Source: Lingula anatina (Eukaryota > Brachiopoda > Lingulata > Lingulida > Lingulidae). Taken from it: a stretch of DNA of 64,000 nt. A program made the translations under genes and the position numbers. The notes beneath the pieces are model-generated. The model did not search any database, was not told where the DNA came from, and was given only the letters and a program-made list of their open reading frames with translations. Shown here in pieces: positions 1 to 13,190 of this stretch. The DNA lies in contig NW_019773859.1 of assembly GCF_001039355.2 (NCBI RefSeq), positions 267,852 through 331,851 of the forward strand, written 5' to 3'. Numbering within the stretch: the stretch's first letter is position 1; the number at the start of each line of letters is the position of its first letter.

Positions 1-752
1 AGGGTGACACAAAAATTATACACATTTAGGTGTACAAGGTTGAAAGAGATACTCGGTGCATCCTTGATTTAAAAGAATTAGGGCATACTTTTTGGGGCTT
101 CATTTAAAATGTCTGTCAAAAGTGAGGTTACCTTTGGTAAGGTTTCTTTTGTCAAAATTGCATTAAATAGAAAAGGATGTTGTTTCTTCAGCCTTGTACA
201 TATTGCTAGAGGACAATATCTTAAGCTCTTGTTCTATTTATTAATCATTGCAAGGAAAATGGAGGAGACCACATTGATATTTTTAAAGTGAGAAAAAGCT
301 TATTGTTATTTGTTGATTTATTGATAGATTTATAATGGACTTGCTTGAAGTCAAGTCTAAGAATTACAAGTAATGTGGACTCCTTCATCCTTGATGACAA
401 ATCATTGTTATTAATAAATTTATTTTGTATGTATGTGTCATAATGATTTTAACATGAGTGAAAGAAATGTTAGATTGTATGCAAAAATCATTGAGACTTT
501 TTATGATGAAAGAATTTGTAGGGCTCCTCTGCCATTATTCTCTAAAATGTCCTCAATTTGTTAAAAATCTGGTTTTTGGGTAATATATTGGTTTGTAGTA
601 TCTTTTTGATACATTTTATGATACTGAAAAGTTTTTTTCCAATGAATGAAAAACAGATTCCTCATTAAATTCATTATGATAATAAATGGAGTCATTCTTT
701 TTATTTCAACATATTTGAATTTTAAACCATTGCACATCCGTGTTAAAACATT

Positions 753-793
<41 letters not shown>

Positions 794-2027
794 AGGGTCA
801 GGAAAATATGAGGATGACATCTCTGAATGCCACAATGAAGACCGAGTATAAGTGAAAGATTTCAAACCAGATGTTGAGTAAAAATCCTCCAATTTTAACA
901 CTGCAATCAAGTAAAAAACTTGCTTCTAATAACGTCTAAATTAGGTTCACTTAAACCATATATTTGAGTGGAATGTACAGAAACTACATGCATTACAATC
1001 TCATAATTTTGTTCACTTAAACAAGATCTCTACAATTTCTATTAACAAAATAACATTAATTTTTTTCATAAAAAGTTTAAATGATTCACTGTGTGTGAAA
1101 TACCTAGGGGTACGAGATAATAAATAGATGTATCTTTACAGACAGATACCAACACCCCAAAGCATATCATTACATAACACATAATACTTGAACATAATAC
1201 TTAGGTCTGTATTAACCTCTAGATTATTAACTTAATGTAACCTCGGTCTACAAGTCTAAAGAGTACACACAACAGTAAATCTCATGTAATGTGTCAGTTG
1301 ATATAGCAACCTATTGAACACACAACTATGTACAATGATTTACAGCCATTCACGACAGAATGATCATTTTGAAGCACAATGTCATTTTGGAAACATAATT
1401 TCCACCTGAACAGATCAAAATATTGAAAACGGGTGAAATTTTGCAGTATTGGTAAGATAGCAATTTAGCAGAGAACCTGATTTTTGTAAACCTCTTTTCT
1501 ACAGCATCATTGTATTCTGTATTCCATAAACCTTATCAATGTTATTATCTACTACAACGTCCAATCTCCAGTACCCCAGCTGTCTGGACAGTACCATAAC
1601 TGCACACTACACAATAGGAGCTGCCTTAAATATCTACAAATTGTCATTCTCCACTGTGGCTGTCTGTGAATTAAAATGAGGCTGTGGCATCAAAAATTTG
1701 TCAATAAGAAGACCAGAATACAGTACATACTATTATGCATTTGCACTAATATGTAACACGAAGTGAAAGAATGGAAAATTTCATCATGAGAATGTCGGTG
1801 AGAGTGTGAAAGCATGACCAATTACTGGAATTTTTCAGATCAAATGTGAGCAAAGTGTATTCAGTAAGAAATCTGTAAGTAATTGAACAAATATTCCAGA
1901 CTGCTGACCTTGACTTCAAGATTGGCCACCAACAATAATGAAGCATGAGATGATTTTAGAAAATAAACAGATATAAAACTGTTTTAAATGTTGCTAGAAG
2001 AAAGCCTTTTCCTCTTTTAATTTGATC
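1..2027. other. intergenic DNA and likely LMBRD1 3' UTR
   Basis: No coding exon is recognisable here. The right part lies directly downstream of the LMBRD1 stop codon on the minus strand and is probably its 3' UTR. An ATTAAA-like signal (plus-strand TTTAAT, 2015-2020) sits just past the stop, but no clear AATAAA follows within about 1 kb, so the transcript end is not placed. The short open frames at 109-291 (plus) and 1746-1946 (minus) have no recognisable protein character. Confidence 0.5.
756..788. repeat. (TA)n microsatellite
   Basis: An uninterrupted run of about 16 TA dinucleotides in AT-rich intergenic DNA. Confidence 0.95.
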
Positions 2028-5000
2028 TCAGGCTGACAAGAGTTCTTCATCACTATCAAAGTCATCCTCCTCAACCTGCCCATTGATGGAAGATTTTCTT
2101 CTTCTGCACAAGGAGATCACAAATGACAGCGGTATCACCTGTAACAAAATTAATGTATGAAGAAAAGATTTTAAAAGAATGAAACATCTTAGTAGAACAA
2201 ATTATTTTCATTAAAGTCACACCTCAAACAAATGGTGCCTAAAATAAGCCACAAGTCTGTTAACAAGGAATGAAACTTATGAGAAAAATAAAAGATATGT
2301 TTATGCTCCACAGTAAATAATCAATCAACTAACTACATCAAAACAATGTGTATCTCCAACAAACTATTCAAATGTAAACTTCAAATGTGCATGAAATGGG
2401 TTTCTTGGATATTTGAAAATAAATGAGATGACTTTTTCCCCATTTTTAACAAGGTTGGTACAAACTGTCTGCCCCTGTGCAGAAGCTGTTCATCAGCTTG
2501 TTGGAATGAAGCAACACCTTGACACATTATTCAGAAGAACTTATGTACTAAATAGCATATATAAGGCATAGTGCTTGAAACCCTGTTGTACAACCAATTA
2601 GTTATCATTAATTCAAAATATCTAAAAAATTCAGAACCTCCAGCTCAATGAAAGCATAATGGATGGGCAGACATTTATCCCATGTGAAATAAAGATACAT
2701 GTAATGACAAAAAGTTAACATGACTTACAGCTAGGAACACCCATCCTGCCCAGTAGTAGCAGGCTCCAAAGAACCAGACCTTGTAGAAGAATCTGGTCAA
2801 CAATGTGGTGAACCTGGTCATCACACAGTCACCTGGTAATAATTTAAAAAAAGGTTATACATTACTAAACAAGCAAAATGACCAAACATCTTTCTTTTGA
2901 TGTGTCCAAAATATATTCCTGTTTATAAGATTTATTTTTTGAATATGTGAAAACAAACATTATTACTAATTTAAAAGCGTGCACAAAATAAATCAACGTA
3001 TATGAACAGTAAACTGAAACAATAAGCACAATACACCCTATACAACAGCATATAATTGTTTTACTTCCTCAGAGTTCTTAATTTCACACCTGATACATGT
3101 TCAGTTAAAGTGATATACATACCTTCAGGTGCACTGGTACTGCACATAGTGACCTTGGTAGAATTTGCCTGGAACAAATACAGAAAAGATAAAAACCACA
3201 ACTTATATTCCTTTTGTATCTGATACATTCATTTAATTCATTTAAACTCTAAAACTTTTATGTTTGAAATGCAGGTAGGGTAGTACATATAAACCCAATG
3301 GTATGTTTTTTTCCCCCCAACTCTGATCATTAAAACCAACAGTATGTATGACTTATAATAAACCAAATCTCCATCCACATTACTCACCACATAATGCTGG
3401 CTGCCATACATTGAGTACTGTGGTGTCAGCTCATATATGATCACATTGGTAGCCAACCCAATCAACATCAATAGAAAACACATCATGAGAAGACCCTGGG
3501 GTCTGGTTTTTCTAGGCCGAATCTTGTACATCTGAAAAACCAACCAACAAACAAAAAAGTAGATTGCAACTGCGAAGTTAATTTCACAGACAGTTTCATC
3601 AATTATATTTGAAATAACTTTGAGATAATCAGAGTTGTCTGTCTGGCCCTATGACAGCAAATATTGCAATTAACATATTTTTGCAACTTCAGCAAAACAC
3701 ACTTCAAAATAATCATGTCTACTACACACAACTAAAATCATTTTTCAAGCAAAGCATGCACACCTTTATCCAGAAGAACCAGATTCCAATATCGTGAATC
3801 CCAGCCATAGAGCAGAAGAAAAAGTACATAATGATACCGGCCATCAAAATGTAGTCCAGTGGGAAAACCTGAATAGAAAACAATATTTTTTTAAATACCT
3901 GATCTCATTTACCCTGCTACAGCCCCTATAGATGAGTGCTCAGACATGTTTGAAAATTAATTGCATTTTGCTTATGGCTTTATGCAACAGGATAATAAAT
4001 TCCTTTAGTAGAGGCAAGCACTGTACTACTAATACCTTTTGATCAGTAAATAGCTAATTATGTCACTTTTGTATTCCTTTGTACAAACCTGCTGTGAAAA
4101 GACCAGTACAATATCCAGTGGGTTTGGTAACGTTCTGTGTGGCAGTGCATATCCCATTCTCCACCCATAGGAATGCATTGCTTTGTCTATGCTACAATTA
4201 GGGAAGTGTTAAATTGTAAATTATAAAAGCTCACCAATGTAAAAAATCTGAAAAGTTACCTAGGTGAATTTTCATTAACATAAAGGTACAAAGGAAGGAG
4301 TCAGCAATGCTTTCATCTTTGCATGACTTTTTAAAAACTCTTAGATGCTCAAATGTTATTGCAGAGAATGTTTAAACCAAGAAAAATATCACTTTTACAA
4401 AGAATTAATTAACCAAAGACTGTCTAAACACTTACTTAGTGAGCAACAGAGACAGGAAAATCAACAATGCCACCAAAAAGAATACAATTCCTGCAATCAT
4501 CTCCAGTGGGCGGAGAATCTTAAGACATTTGCTACAACAGTTGTTGGCCTCTGCCTGTAGATGGCGCTCTTGTCTTTCCAGCAGGTGCTCCTCATCTTCA
4601 AGAGATTCTATCTGACGCCTGTCCCTAGCAGAAATACGGCGACCTGCACCATACTAAAAACAAAAAACAAAAATCAAAAATACATTAAACCCCACTATAT
4701 CCTTTCTAAAAAGACCAAAATAATAAGATTTACATGTTAAATAAGTATTATTAAAACTAATACAAGCAGTATGCATCACGTATGTAAAAACCATGCTACT
4801 GTAAGGGGATGCTGACTGTACCTTGTTTCTTATAGCTTCAATTTGATCACTCCTTCTTGCCCTATTCATTGAAACCTCTGACAGCTCAGTACTAGCCCCA
4901 CGGGTCCCTCGGATGAGGTTCACTGGCCAGGCTGTCATACCATAAGCCTACAAAGACATATATAAGATCAAATTATTCTAGGCTTTTTTCTTAATCATCT

Positions 5001-7427
5001 GCAAATAAAATTTCATTATTGAAAAATATTCTCAAACAAATATTATTAAAAGTTTCAAAAAGTCCTGAATATCAAATAATTGAATTGCCTTTTACGCATG
5101 GGTTTTTCGTAAGTATTACATCTAAGAATATTTTTTCACTTTTTTAAAAACTTACAGTGTATATCATGAGTCCAAGCAGACCAATCAGTGTCAGTGAACA
5201 GATGAGAAATGACAAGGCATCTTCTCCATCTGAAATAATACAAGACTATTAGTATTTATTTTTCCTACCTAATAAACACAAACGATTTAAATTTACATTT
5301 GTGTTGACAAATGGAGGTCTAGTTGATCATGCTGCTTTCAACATATTTCATCTTCGGGGAAAACAAACCTAATTAGTACAGGACTTCACTAACAATTTTC
5401 TAATGCTTCATCAAATATGACCAGAATTTTCATTGATTGTTGAGAGGTAAAAGTATATCAAAACATGTATGTATATTTATCATCTGGCATTTTGGTGTCG
5501 CCTAGTAAGTTAATAACCTGTTACCTTGATATTAAAACCTACTGTTTGTTGCTAAATCCTTGAATAGGAACTCCAACCGTTTCCATTCTGTCAGATTGGC
5601 ATCAGGTGCAGTCTTCATGGGAGCAAAAGCTCTAGAAAAGATATCTTTTTTCAAGATAAAGTGGACCCAAGTATTGTGGGGATAAAAAGAAACATTCTCT
5701 TATTTTACATCAAAAACCTTTCACAGCTAGGCACCCACCAAAGATTCAGTGATACTGGCTTCTGTTTTTCTACCCTGTCAGTTCCACCAACTGTGTTACA
5801 TTCAAACAGGCAGTGCATGATAGTGTTTTGTTCTAAATTTTCTAATTAAAACTTTAATATAAAAATCATAACTTACCCAACTAGCAACAGCACTCCTGCT
5901 ATGAACAGGAACACCAAAGTGTACAGGAATGCAGAGCAGAAACGCTGAAAATTTATTTCCCCATTTGAAAAGTAAAACAAAACATCAAAATGATCCACAA
6001 GAGTGAGGATGGTAATAAATATAAGACTTTCTGGGAGTCATAACACCAAAATCATACAAAATCACTTAAACCCCAATAACAGCACAATCCATAGTTCTTC
6101 CAGGGATACAACTCAAATTCATTGTTTCATTTTGAAACTGGAGATATTTTCTGTTAACACAGTGCATCTTTGGAAATAATACATTTATTACAGTTTTACT
6201 TACCTTTTTACCTGGATTCTCATCTTCCTTCTCTTCATAGTAAAAATATACAAATGGTAGGGCAAAGAACAGGAAGAATGTGATCAGTGCATACATGGCT
6301 GAAAATAAATGAAATATTGTAATGATCTGGATAATAATGAAATGTTATAAACCATAATTATTTTTCATAATATATTTGTTATTGTATCTTGGTGCATTTT
6401 AAGGCATGACATTGATATATTTCATCATCTTATCACCTAAAGATCATATAAACCAATACTAAATGAATACACTTACTATAATAGGTGTATAGTACTGATG
6501 TCTCCACTTCCTGCCTGGTAACATTGGACTCTGCCCACTCCTACAACAACACTTACAAATGTACTCTCATTTTTCTGTAGTCTTGACTTATAACATGTCT
6601 TATAAAAAAACAGTGATTTTACAAGATGTCAACCATAAAGGTAATATAAAAATTAATAACTAAAGATCACAAACAACTTGCATTTTTATCAGAAAACTTT
6701 GAGTATTTAGAATAAGCTTTACCATCCCATTCCACTGAAAATAAAGCTACCTACTGAAAATGAAACAGACGCGAGATTCCCTTGATTACCAGAAACAAAA
6801 TTACCTTGAATTTTCCATCTGGATCTTTCATAAAAGCTACCAGAAATATGTCTACGGGCACTAAGGCAGAGGTCAACAATGCCACTGCTACAGCTAGCAC
6901 TGATGTGATTGTAGAGCTCCTCTCACTGTCTGTTTTACTTCTGTGGAGTCTTATATAAAGTGCTGAGAATATGAGAGTCAGCTGGAATGATATTGAAAGT
7001 GGGTTTTATTTTGCAAGACATTAATTTTTATGCAAAACATATTTTATCATAATGTATTACTGATTCATTTTACTTTATAGTGTGCATTACAACATTGTGC
7101 TTTGTCAAACAGGCGCACTTGCATCATCTTAAAACTGGACTTAAAACGCTTTTCTACAATAAACAAAAACACTGAGCATTCTTCAATATTTCAGAATCGT
7201 GCTAAGAATAGTAAGAGCTGCTAGTGGCTGCTGTAGTTGGTGTCAAACACAATATTATATCACAAGACAACATTCTTAAATTCTGCGGATATATCTTAAA
7301 TTCTCTTAATCTACAAAATATTGCTACATAAACATATGTGTTATAATTATATCTTAAGGGAAACGATTCTTACCAACACAACACAGGCAAAACTGATCCA
7401 GCCGCCAAGGACCACCGGATCAGCCAT
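2028..7427 (-). CDS. LMBRD1: lysosomal cobalamin transport escort protein LMBD1
   Basis: Multi-pass lysosomal membrane protein of the LMBR1 family. In vertebrates it works with ABCD4 to export vitamin B12 from lysosomes. Coding exons, high to low: 7427-7374, 6981-6805, 6540-6477, 6298-6204, 5944-5877, 5631-5543, 5229-5156, 4947-4822, 4653-4436, 4191-4089, 3868-3764, 3531-3388, 3168-3123, 2832-2729, 2138-2028. All are bounded by GT-AG and stay in phase, giving 525 aa against 540 in human. Diagnostic segments include LPFVYFYYEEKEDE, PVNLIRGTRGAS, FPLDYILMAGIIMYF, GIWFFWIK, MYKIRPRKTRPQGLL and PQYSMYGSQHYV, all close to human LMBD1. A charged loop near residues 250-290 has the Arg/Glu-rich composition of the family. 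The cytosolic tail ends in an acidic stretch with EELLSA, a dileucine-like sorting signal. It is divergent from PRIM2. Exon structure comes from splice consensus and homology; the UTRs are unknown. Confidence 0.97.
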
Positions 7428-7524
7428 TTTCTTTATTTTGGTTCTTGGTTCGAGAAAGCGCGTGACCACATCTTACCTTCAACTTGACCTAAATATTAAC
7501 GCGCGAAAGTTTACAAACTGAAAG
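7428..7524. promoter_or_regulatory. bidirectional promoter/5' UTR between LMBRD1 and PRIM2
   Basis: Only 97 bp separate the divergent start codons of LMBRD1 (minus, 7427) and PRIM2 (plus, 7525). The interval must hold both 5' UTRs and most core promoter signals. It contains GCGCGAAA at 7501-7508, a match to the E2F consensus (TTTSSCGC on the other strand), 17 bp before the primase ATG. A second GCGCG lies at 7458-7462. No TATA box is evident. The layout is seen directly; the regulatory reading is inferred. Confidence 0.7.
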
Positions 7525-10500
7525 ATGGAAGTTACAAGGCAAAGGAGACTGAAGGCACCCAAGCTTAGTGGTGATCGAGATAAGAGTCGTTTCACACACA
7601 ATCTGCTGTTTTACACGCTGCCTCCGAAAGATGTGATTTCTTTGCAGGAATTTGAGGACTATGCCGTGGAAAGACTAAAACGTAAATTAAATATAAACAA
7701 GTACATCTTTCTGACTTTCGCCTGTTCTTTGTCGAATTGTCAAGTAACAAACGTTATGAATCATAGTGTGATGAAGTAAATGTGTCACTGTGTTATATTA
7801 AATCGTCACAGTTTGTTATACTATATGACAAGTTAAATCTTTTAAGATTAAAAAATATGACACTTGTATGTACCCGAGGTACTGCACAGGTACAACTGAG
7901 AGCAGTTAATATCTGGCCCTGGGCTGGTGCTTTTAGTACCTTGATATTTATTGCTTTAGTCATTGATTTTAGAACAGTCAACATAATTCAAATGCTGATA
8001 CTTCCAAAGCGCCATCATATTAATCATGCACATGTCTCACGTAATGTTTTTCTGTGTTTTTAGTGCTGAAAGCTGTAGAAAATGCAGGAGCGAAGCACCT
8101 CAAAGGATCAGATGAATACAACAATTCAGTGAGGGATGAACTTAAAAAGTTCATCAATCACAGTAGCAAACCAAAGGCAGTTATTTTTTCATATTTAGTA
8201 GTCTTTGTTCAAGCTGTCCTTGACGTTTTTGTACCATTTCTAATCAACTTGGTTCTAAATGACCTATGATTTATTTTGACCACCATATCCTTTGGGTGAC
8301 ATTTCCGAGGTACACATGTACATGTTGATATTGATATCGGTACTTTTATGTGAGGGATTTTATCCTTTTTATAAAAGATGTTAGAAAGAATGTTAGAATA
8401 TGAAAGTACAGTCAATTTCTGATTTTTTTCACTTCGTTTTTCACTTGTAGAATGGAAGCATCTATGACATGAGTGATAAGGAGTATGATGATATAAGAAA
8501 GGACCTCATCTCCCACTTTGTGCTCAGGCTGGCTTACTGCAAGTCGTAAGTGTTCATATCCAGATGCCCACCTTTCACCTGCTCATCTTGTGAAATACTG
8601 CTGTATTTCAACTGCACGTGAAATTGAATTGATAGTTATAGTTACATGATATAGTTGCACTAGACAGCGTTACAGTGTGGAAGCTATTATAAAACTGGAA
8701 ACTTATGTTCATCTGTATACTCTCTTAACTATGGTAGTAAAAGTGTACACTAAAACATATTACTGCACAACTGGCATTTGTAAAAATAAGTTTATGATGC
8801 TACTTAGAATTATTTTATAATGACATGTAAATAAATTGTATTTCTAGAGATGAATTGCGCAGGTGGTATATTCAGCAAGAGACGGACCTGTTTAGATACA
8901 GGTTCTCAGTGGAAAGTAAAGAGAGCATTCAGATGTTTTTAAAGGAAAACAAGCTGAATTATTCTCCAGTGAGTATTTGTTTTTACTGTGGTGATCAATT
9001 TTCAATTTCTTAATCAAGAAAAAATCATAAAGGATAAATAATTGTATTAATAAAAAGTAGTCAGATTTAGTTGGAACACATTTTGATTTTTGGCACAGTT
9101 ATGTATTTAATAGTAACTTTGCCACCTTGATGGAAATAATTTAAAAGAAACTGGTTTTACACTAGATAATTTGGTTTAGTTTGCATACCTTTTTTATGTA
9201 CAGATTCCATTTGAGGAAAAGCAGGGCATACTTAAAAAGCTTGCAGATTCACACAAAGATATGACCATCTCTTTAGCAGAGGCCACAGACTTTTATAGGG
9301 TAAGAATCGTTTTAGTTGTCTGGACTTGATTAGGTTTTTGAGACATATTTTGTGATTTGTATTTTGTTGAGTGAATAATTGTAATAATAAACACCTGCAT
9401 CATTGCCTGGAACAAGAGACAATTAGTTGCTTGGCAACAAACCTGGTTTACTAGCACCTGTTCCAATCAGAGTCAATTATCAGTTTCCAGTATGATGGAT
9501 TACATGGACTAAGTCCAATAGAGCACAAAACCTAACCTATAGAATAGTTTGCATTTTCTTGAAAATGCCACTGCCTAGATTATAACAGGAGATTGTATAT
9601 ATTTTGCTTAGGTGCCGTTCACAGAAGCCCTAGACCTGGTCAAAGCAAGGAAGGTCTATGTCCACAGGGGATATGTGTATGTCCCCTACAATGAGCTAGT
9701 TTCTATAATTCTCGGTGTTTTCAGAACACATTTGTCCCATGCTTTAGCAGTAAGTATGTACCTTTTGTTCTGCAAAGAAGTTATGTGTAATATTTGTGTA
9801 TTATAAGTGACGTGTGTTTATAATTTTCATTTTTGGTTCTTAAAAAATGGTCTTGAGTTTGGATGGATGTAAAAAGAAAATTTAATTTCTTTTGGTCATT
9901 GGTTTCTTTTGAACCACTGCTATTTGAATTGTTTATTATATCTACTACACTGTGAAATAATTTCTGAAAATATGATCAGTTTTTATCTGTTATGGTATTT
10001 TTTCATCATTTACACAGGTAATATGTAGGGCACTACCTCACATGGAGGAACAAGACAGGTTGCTGCCTATGTTGAGTGGCCTCAGTAAGAGATACCTGGG
10101 ACAAGACTACTCCAACAGGAAACCTACAGGAGGACAGGTTACAGCAGCCATGATTGATATGGTAAAACATAAATCAATGAATCTTAAGGATTAGGACAAG
10201 TATTTTCTTCTGACATAAGGAAGTAGAGTTGTTTGTGTGAATTTGCACACCTGTTTTGTCCGTATCGTTTTAAGTTTGTTGACATTTATATATTACTCTT
10301 ACAGCTCTCCAAGAAGTCCTTCCCTCTGTGTATGTTACAACTTCATGATGGTCTGCGTCGAGATCACCATTTACGCCATTGGGGGCGTATGCAGTATGGC
10401 CTGTTCCTAAAGGCTATAGGTCTCTCACTGGAGGAGGCCCTCAAGTTCTGGAAGGATGAGTTTACTAAGGGACCCATTGATCCTGATAAGGTTTGTAATT

Positions 10501-12049
10501 ATACTTATATTAATGCCTGTTAGACATTGATGTTGAAAGTATAAAAGATTTGAATTATTTAAAATGCAAGCCTGTTGTTCCTATTCTGTCTCTTCCTTCA
10601 GTTAAGATTGAAAGTACATACTGTGGGAATTAAATATTCTCATCACAGGCAAATTGAAGGCAAATATTCTTAAACTTACTTTCTTGTTCATTTTAATTTT
10701 TTTATATAACTTTATATGTATTTCTTAATTATTTTTTTATTGCAGTTTGATAAACAATATGCTTACAACATTCGCCACAACTATGGTAAAGAGGGCAAGC
10801 GGGCAGACTACACTCCATATAACTGTCTGAAGATTATCACCTCTAATGCCCCAGGTCCTGGGGATGGACATGGTCAGTAATGATATATTGCAAAAAAATA
10901 CATTGTAAAGTATCTTCATGTGTTTTTTTTTTTCAAGACCAAAAGCCATATTTTTAAAGTTATTTTCATCAATGTTTAAATTATCAAATTTTACCTTTCA
11001 TTGTTCAAAGTTCCAAATGTTCCAAAATTCCATATCACATTGATCAAAATCCCAAAATGTGTTCTTTATAAACCAGAAATTACAATTTCAGAACCCATGT
11101 TATATGATCAAGGGTTTTATCCCTTCAAAATATTTGACATTTGATGCATAAAGAGATATGTTTGTGCTCACAGGTTGCCCCTTCCGTCACAGTGATACAG
11201 ATATGCTACGGCAAAAACTTTCCAATTTGAAAATTGGCAAAGAGAATTCAGAAGCAGTAAGTTTGAATTTTTTTTTATATTTATGTACATTGCTTAAGAA
11301 AATCAATTGAAAGAATTAAAACTAACATGTTTTGCTTGCTCTCTTTAAGTCTGGTGCGAGGCAAAATTACTATCTTTGTCACACAATTTTTCCTGTATTC
11401 TACAAAACTACATGTGGTGTCACTGAAAAGTACACTTTACTGACATCACTGGTATTTTTTCTGATTTTTAGGTGATTAGCAAGGTGAAAGAAGGACATTA
11501 CCAGATTGCTTGTAAAATGGTTTTTAACCTCACACACGGAATACAAGAAGAGGAGGCAAGTTTTGCACTCCAGCACCCCAACCAGTACTTTGAGGAAAGT
11601 CAAAGGTTAATTAATGGAGGAAAGGAGGATGGTGAGGATCAGCTTTACAGTATTGATTTACTCTTTCTATTTGTTATTTGTACCTGGATAAATTTGAGTC
11701 CATTTTTCTGAGGTGGATTTCTCTATTTGTTCATGTTTACTTGTTTTATATTAATAAGTAAGAAAAAAAAAACATTAGATTGCTTTGGTGTTGTCATCTC
11801 TCTTGATTTGTGAAAAGTCTTTTTTTTTTTAATTTAATTTAACACAAATTCATATGGCTTTGTAATGATACTGTTGTATGGTTTCATCTTCCAGGAAAGT
11901 CATCTCAGGGTAGCTTTACCCCTGTGACTCCTCACAGCACCCCCAGGACTTCTCAGAATTCTCAGAAATCCAGTCAACCAATACCCATGAAGATGGAAGA
12001 TGTGAATGACGAGGACATTTTGCAAGCACTGGAGAATGCACAAAACTGA
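7525..12049 (+). CDS. PRIM2: DNA primase large subunit
   Basis: Large regulatory subunit of the DNA polymerase alpha-primase complex. It binds PRIM1 and carries the C-terminal iron-sulfur domain needed for RNA primer initiation in the nucleus. Exons: 7525-7681, 8064-8179, 8451-8545, 8848-8968, 9204-9299, 9612-9749, 10018-10161, 10305-10490, 10746-10872, 11174-11256, 11472-11631, 11895-12049. These give 525 aa against 509 in human. The four [4Fe-4S] cysteines are present at C298 (FPLCM), C378 (YNCLK), C395 (GCPFRHSD) and C435 (IACKM). The gaps between them (80, 17, 40) equal those of human C287/C367/C384/C424. Other strong matches are [36 protein letters not shown] and [11 protein letters not shown]. 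The exon 2 donor is the least certain junction: GTTATT at 8180 was chosen because it keeps phase. The C-tail after residue 475 is Ser/Thr/Pro-rich, as in orthologues. Confidence 0.97.
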
Positions 12050-12468
12050 ATTTTCAGTCTTATAAAAACAACGCCAGCGACATTGGTTTTTCAGCAAGCG
12101 CACCATCTTGAATAATAACAGAAGTACTAGACTGACATCATACTTAAATTAACTCTTTCATATTAAATCTTTGTTACACTTGAATGGTTGCATAGTGTGA
12201 AATTGATAAAACATCGATTTTAGGAAAGTTTTATTGCTTGTATTTGTTACCAAATTGTATCTATGCTTGATTGCAAGAAGAACATGATTTTAAAAGGAGC
12301 CACGTTGTAAACTGGCAATTACACTACAGATTTGTAGGTTTGTTTTTTGTTGTACATTTGATATATTTCAGTGTCTAGGACAGACCAATAATTAATATTT
12401 ATTGAGAATAACAAGGATCATCTTTAATAGAAGTATTCTTATAATGATGATTACATACAAAATCAAGA

Positions 12469-12474
12469 AATAAA
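12469..12474 (+). terminator. polyadenylation signal AATAAA for PRIM2
   Basis: Canonical AATAAA 420 bp after the PRIM2 stop codon on the coding strand, the first good signal downstream. Confidence 0.65.
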
Positions 12475-12944
12475 TATTCATGCTCAATGGAGACTATAGA
12501 TTGCTTTCTTCATAGCATTATGTAACCCCGATTCAGCTGCTCTATGATACGAATTGTGGCCATATAATCAGAATGATAGCAGACCTGGCACACAACGTGC
12601 CTCCTTCCCTTTACTTGAAGTGGGTCACTGTTGCATATACTTTCCATTAATTCACGTGCCATCACACACTCTTTCTGTTTACTGGTTGGAAGTGATATGC
12701 AGGCCTTGCAGCTTTTCCTTTATCTTTAAGTTTTTGTTTGGCATTACCTTCAAAATGACACTGCGGTATTGGACAAAAACCATAGCAAGCCATATGTCAA
12801 TGTATGCAACTGTGGTGTGAGATTCAAATACCCAGTATAAGCACATTTCGTCTGCAGGCTACATCCATGAAATCTTACTGCATATCATCAAGACAGTATT
12901 TGAGTGTTCTTTAAAATGGAGAAACTAAAAAATGTATAAAAATA

Positions 12945-12950
12945 TTTATT
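12945..12950 (-). terminator. polyadenylation signal AATAAA for POFUT1
   Basis: AATAAA on the minus strand about 240 bp past the POFUT1 stop. It implies a short gap between the two convergent genes. The stretch between the two signals (12475-12944) holds no convincing gene. Confidence 0.6.
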
Positions 12951-13190
12951 GCCAATAGTTTAAAAATCATGTCTGTATTCTGCTATTGTCAAAAACCATA
13001 TATATTATTGCATATTTGGTTGAACAGCTCACAGCCAGCAGATCTACATGACACCGTTACACTAAAAAAAAACCAGTTAAGCAATAAAGTGCCCGCTTGG
13101 TAACTTCACAGTAATGGTTCACATCAAATGTATAATATTAAAGAGATGATGGAAACTAATTTTTTAAAAATTGCTTTTTTTCAGGGCATC

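Noticed and set aside
6204-6212. Earlier donor in LMBRD1 exon 4 (CCAG|GTAAAA)
   Set aside because: It breaks phase with the next exon; the GTAAGT after AAG fits both phase and consensus.
8177-8178. GC-AG donor for PRIM2 exon 2 (AAG|GC)
   Set aside because: A GT donor three bases further (GCA|GTTATT, GT at 8180) keeps the same phase and needs no rare splice type.
11632-11711. Read-through of PRIM2 exon 11 into a hydrophobic peptide and stop
   Set aside because: Unlike the PAM case there is no nearby poly(A) signal, and the protein is nuclear, so a membrane tail makes no sense; it is a chance open stretch.
12510-12719. Minus-strand open frame with CKAC ... HVVCQVCYH (zinc-ribbon-like cysteine pairs) between PRIM2 and POFUT1
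   Set aside because: It has no convincing splice acceptor, its first ATG is deep inside, and two stops lie immediately upstream. It could be a decayed transposon or zinc-finger fragment, but nothing else supports a gene.
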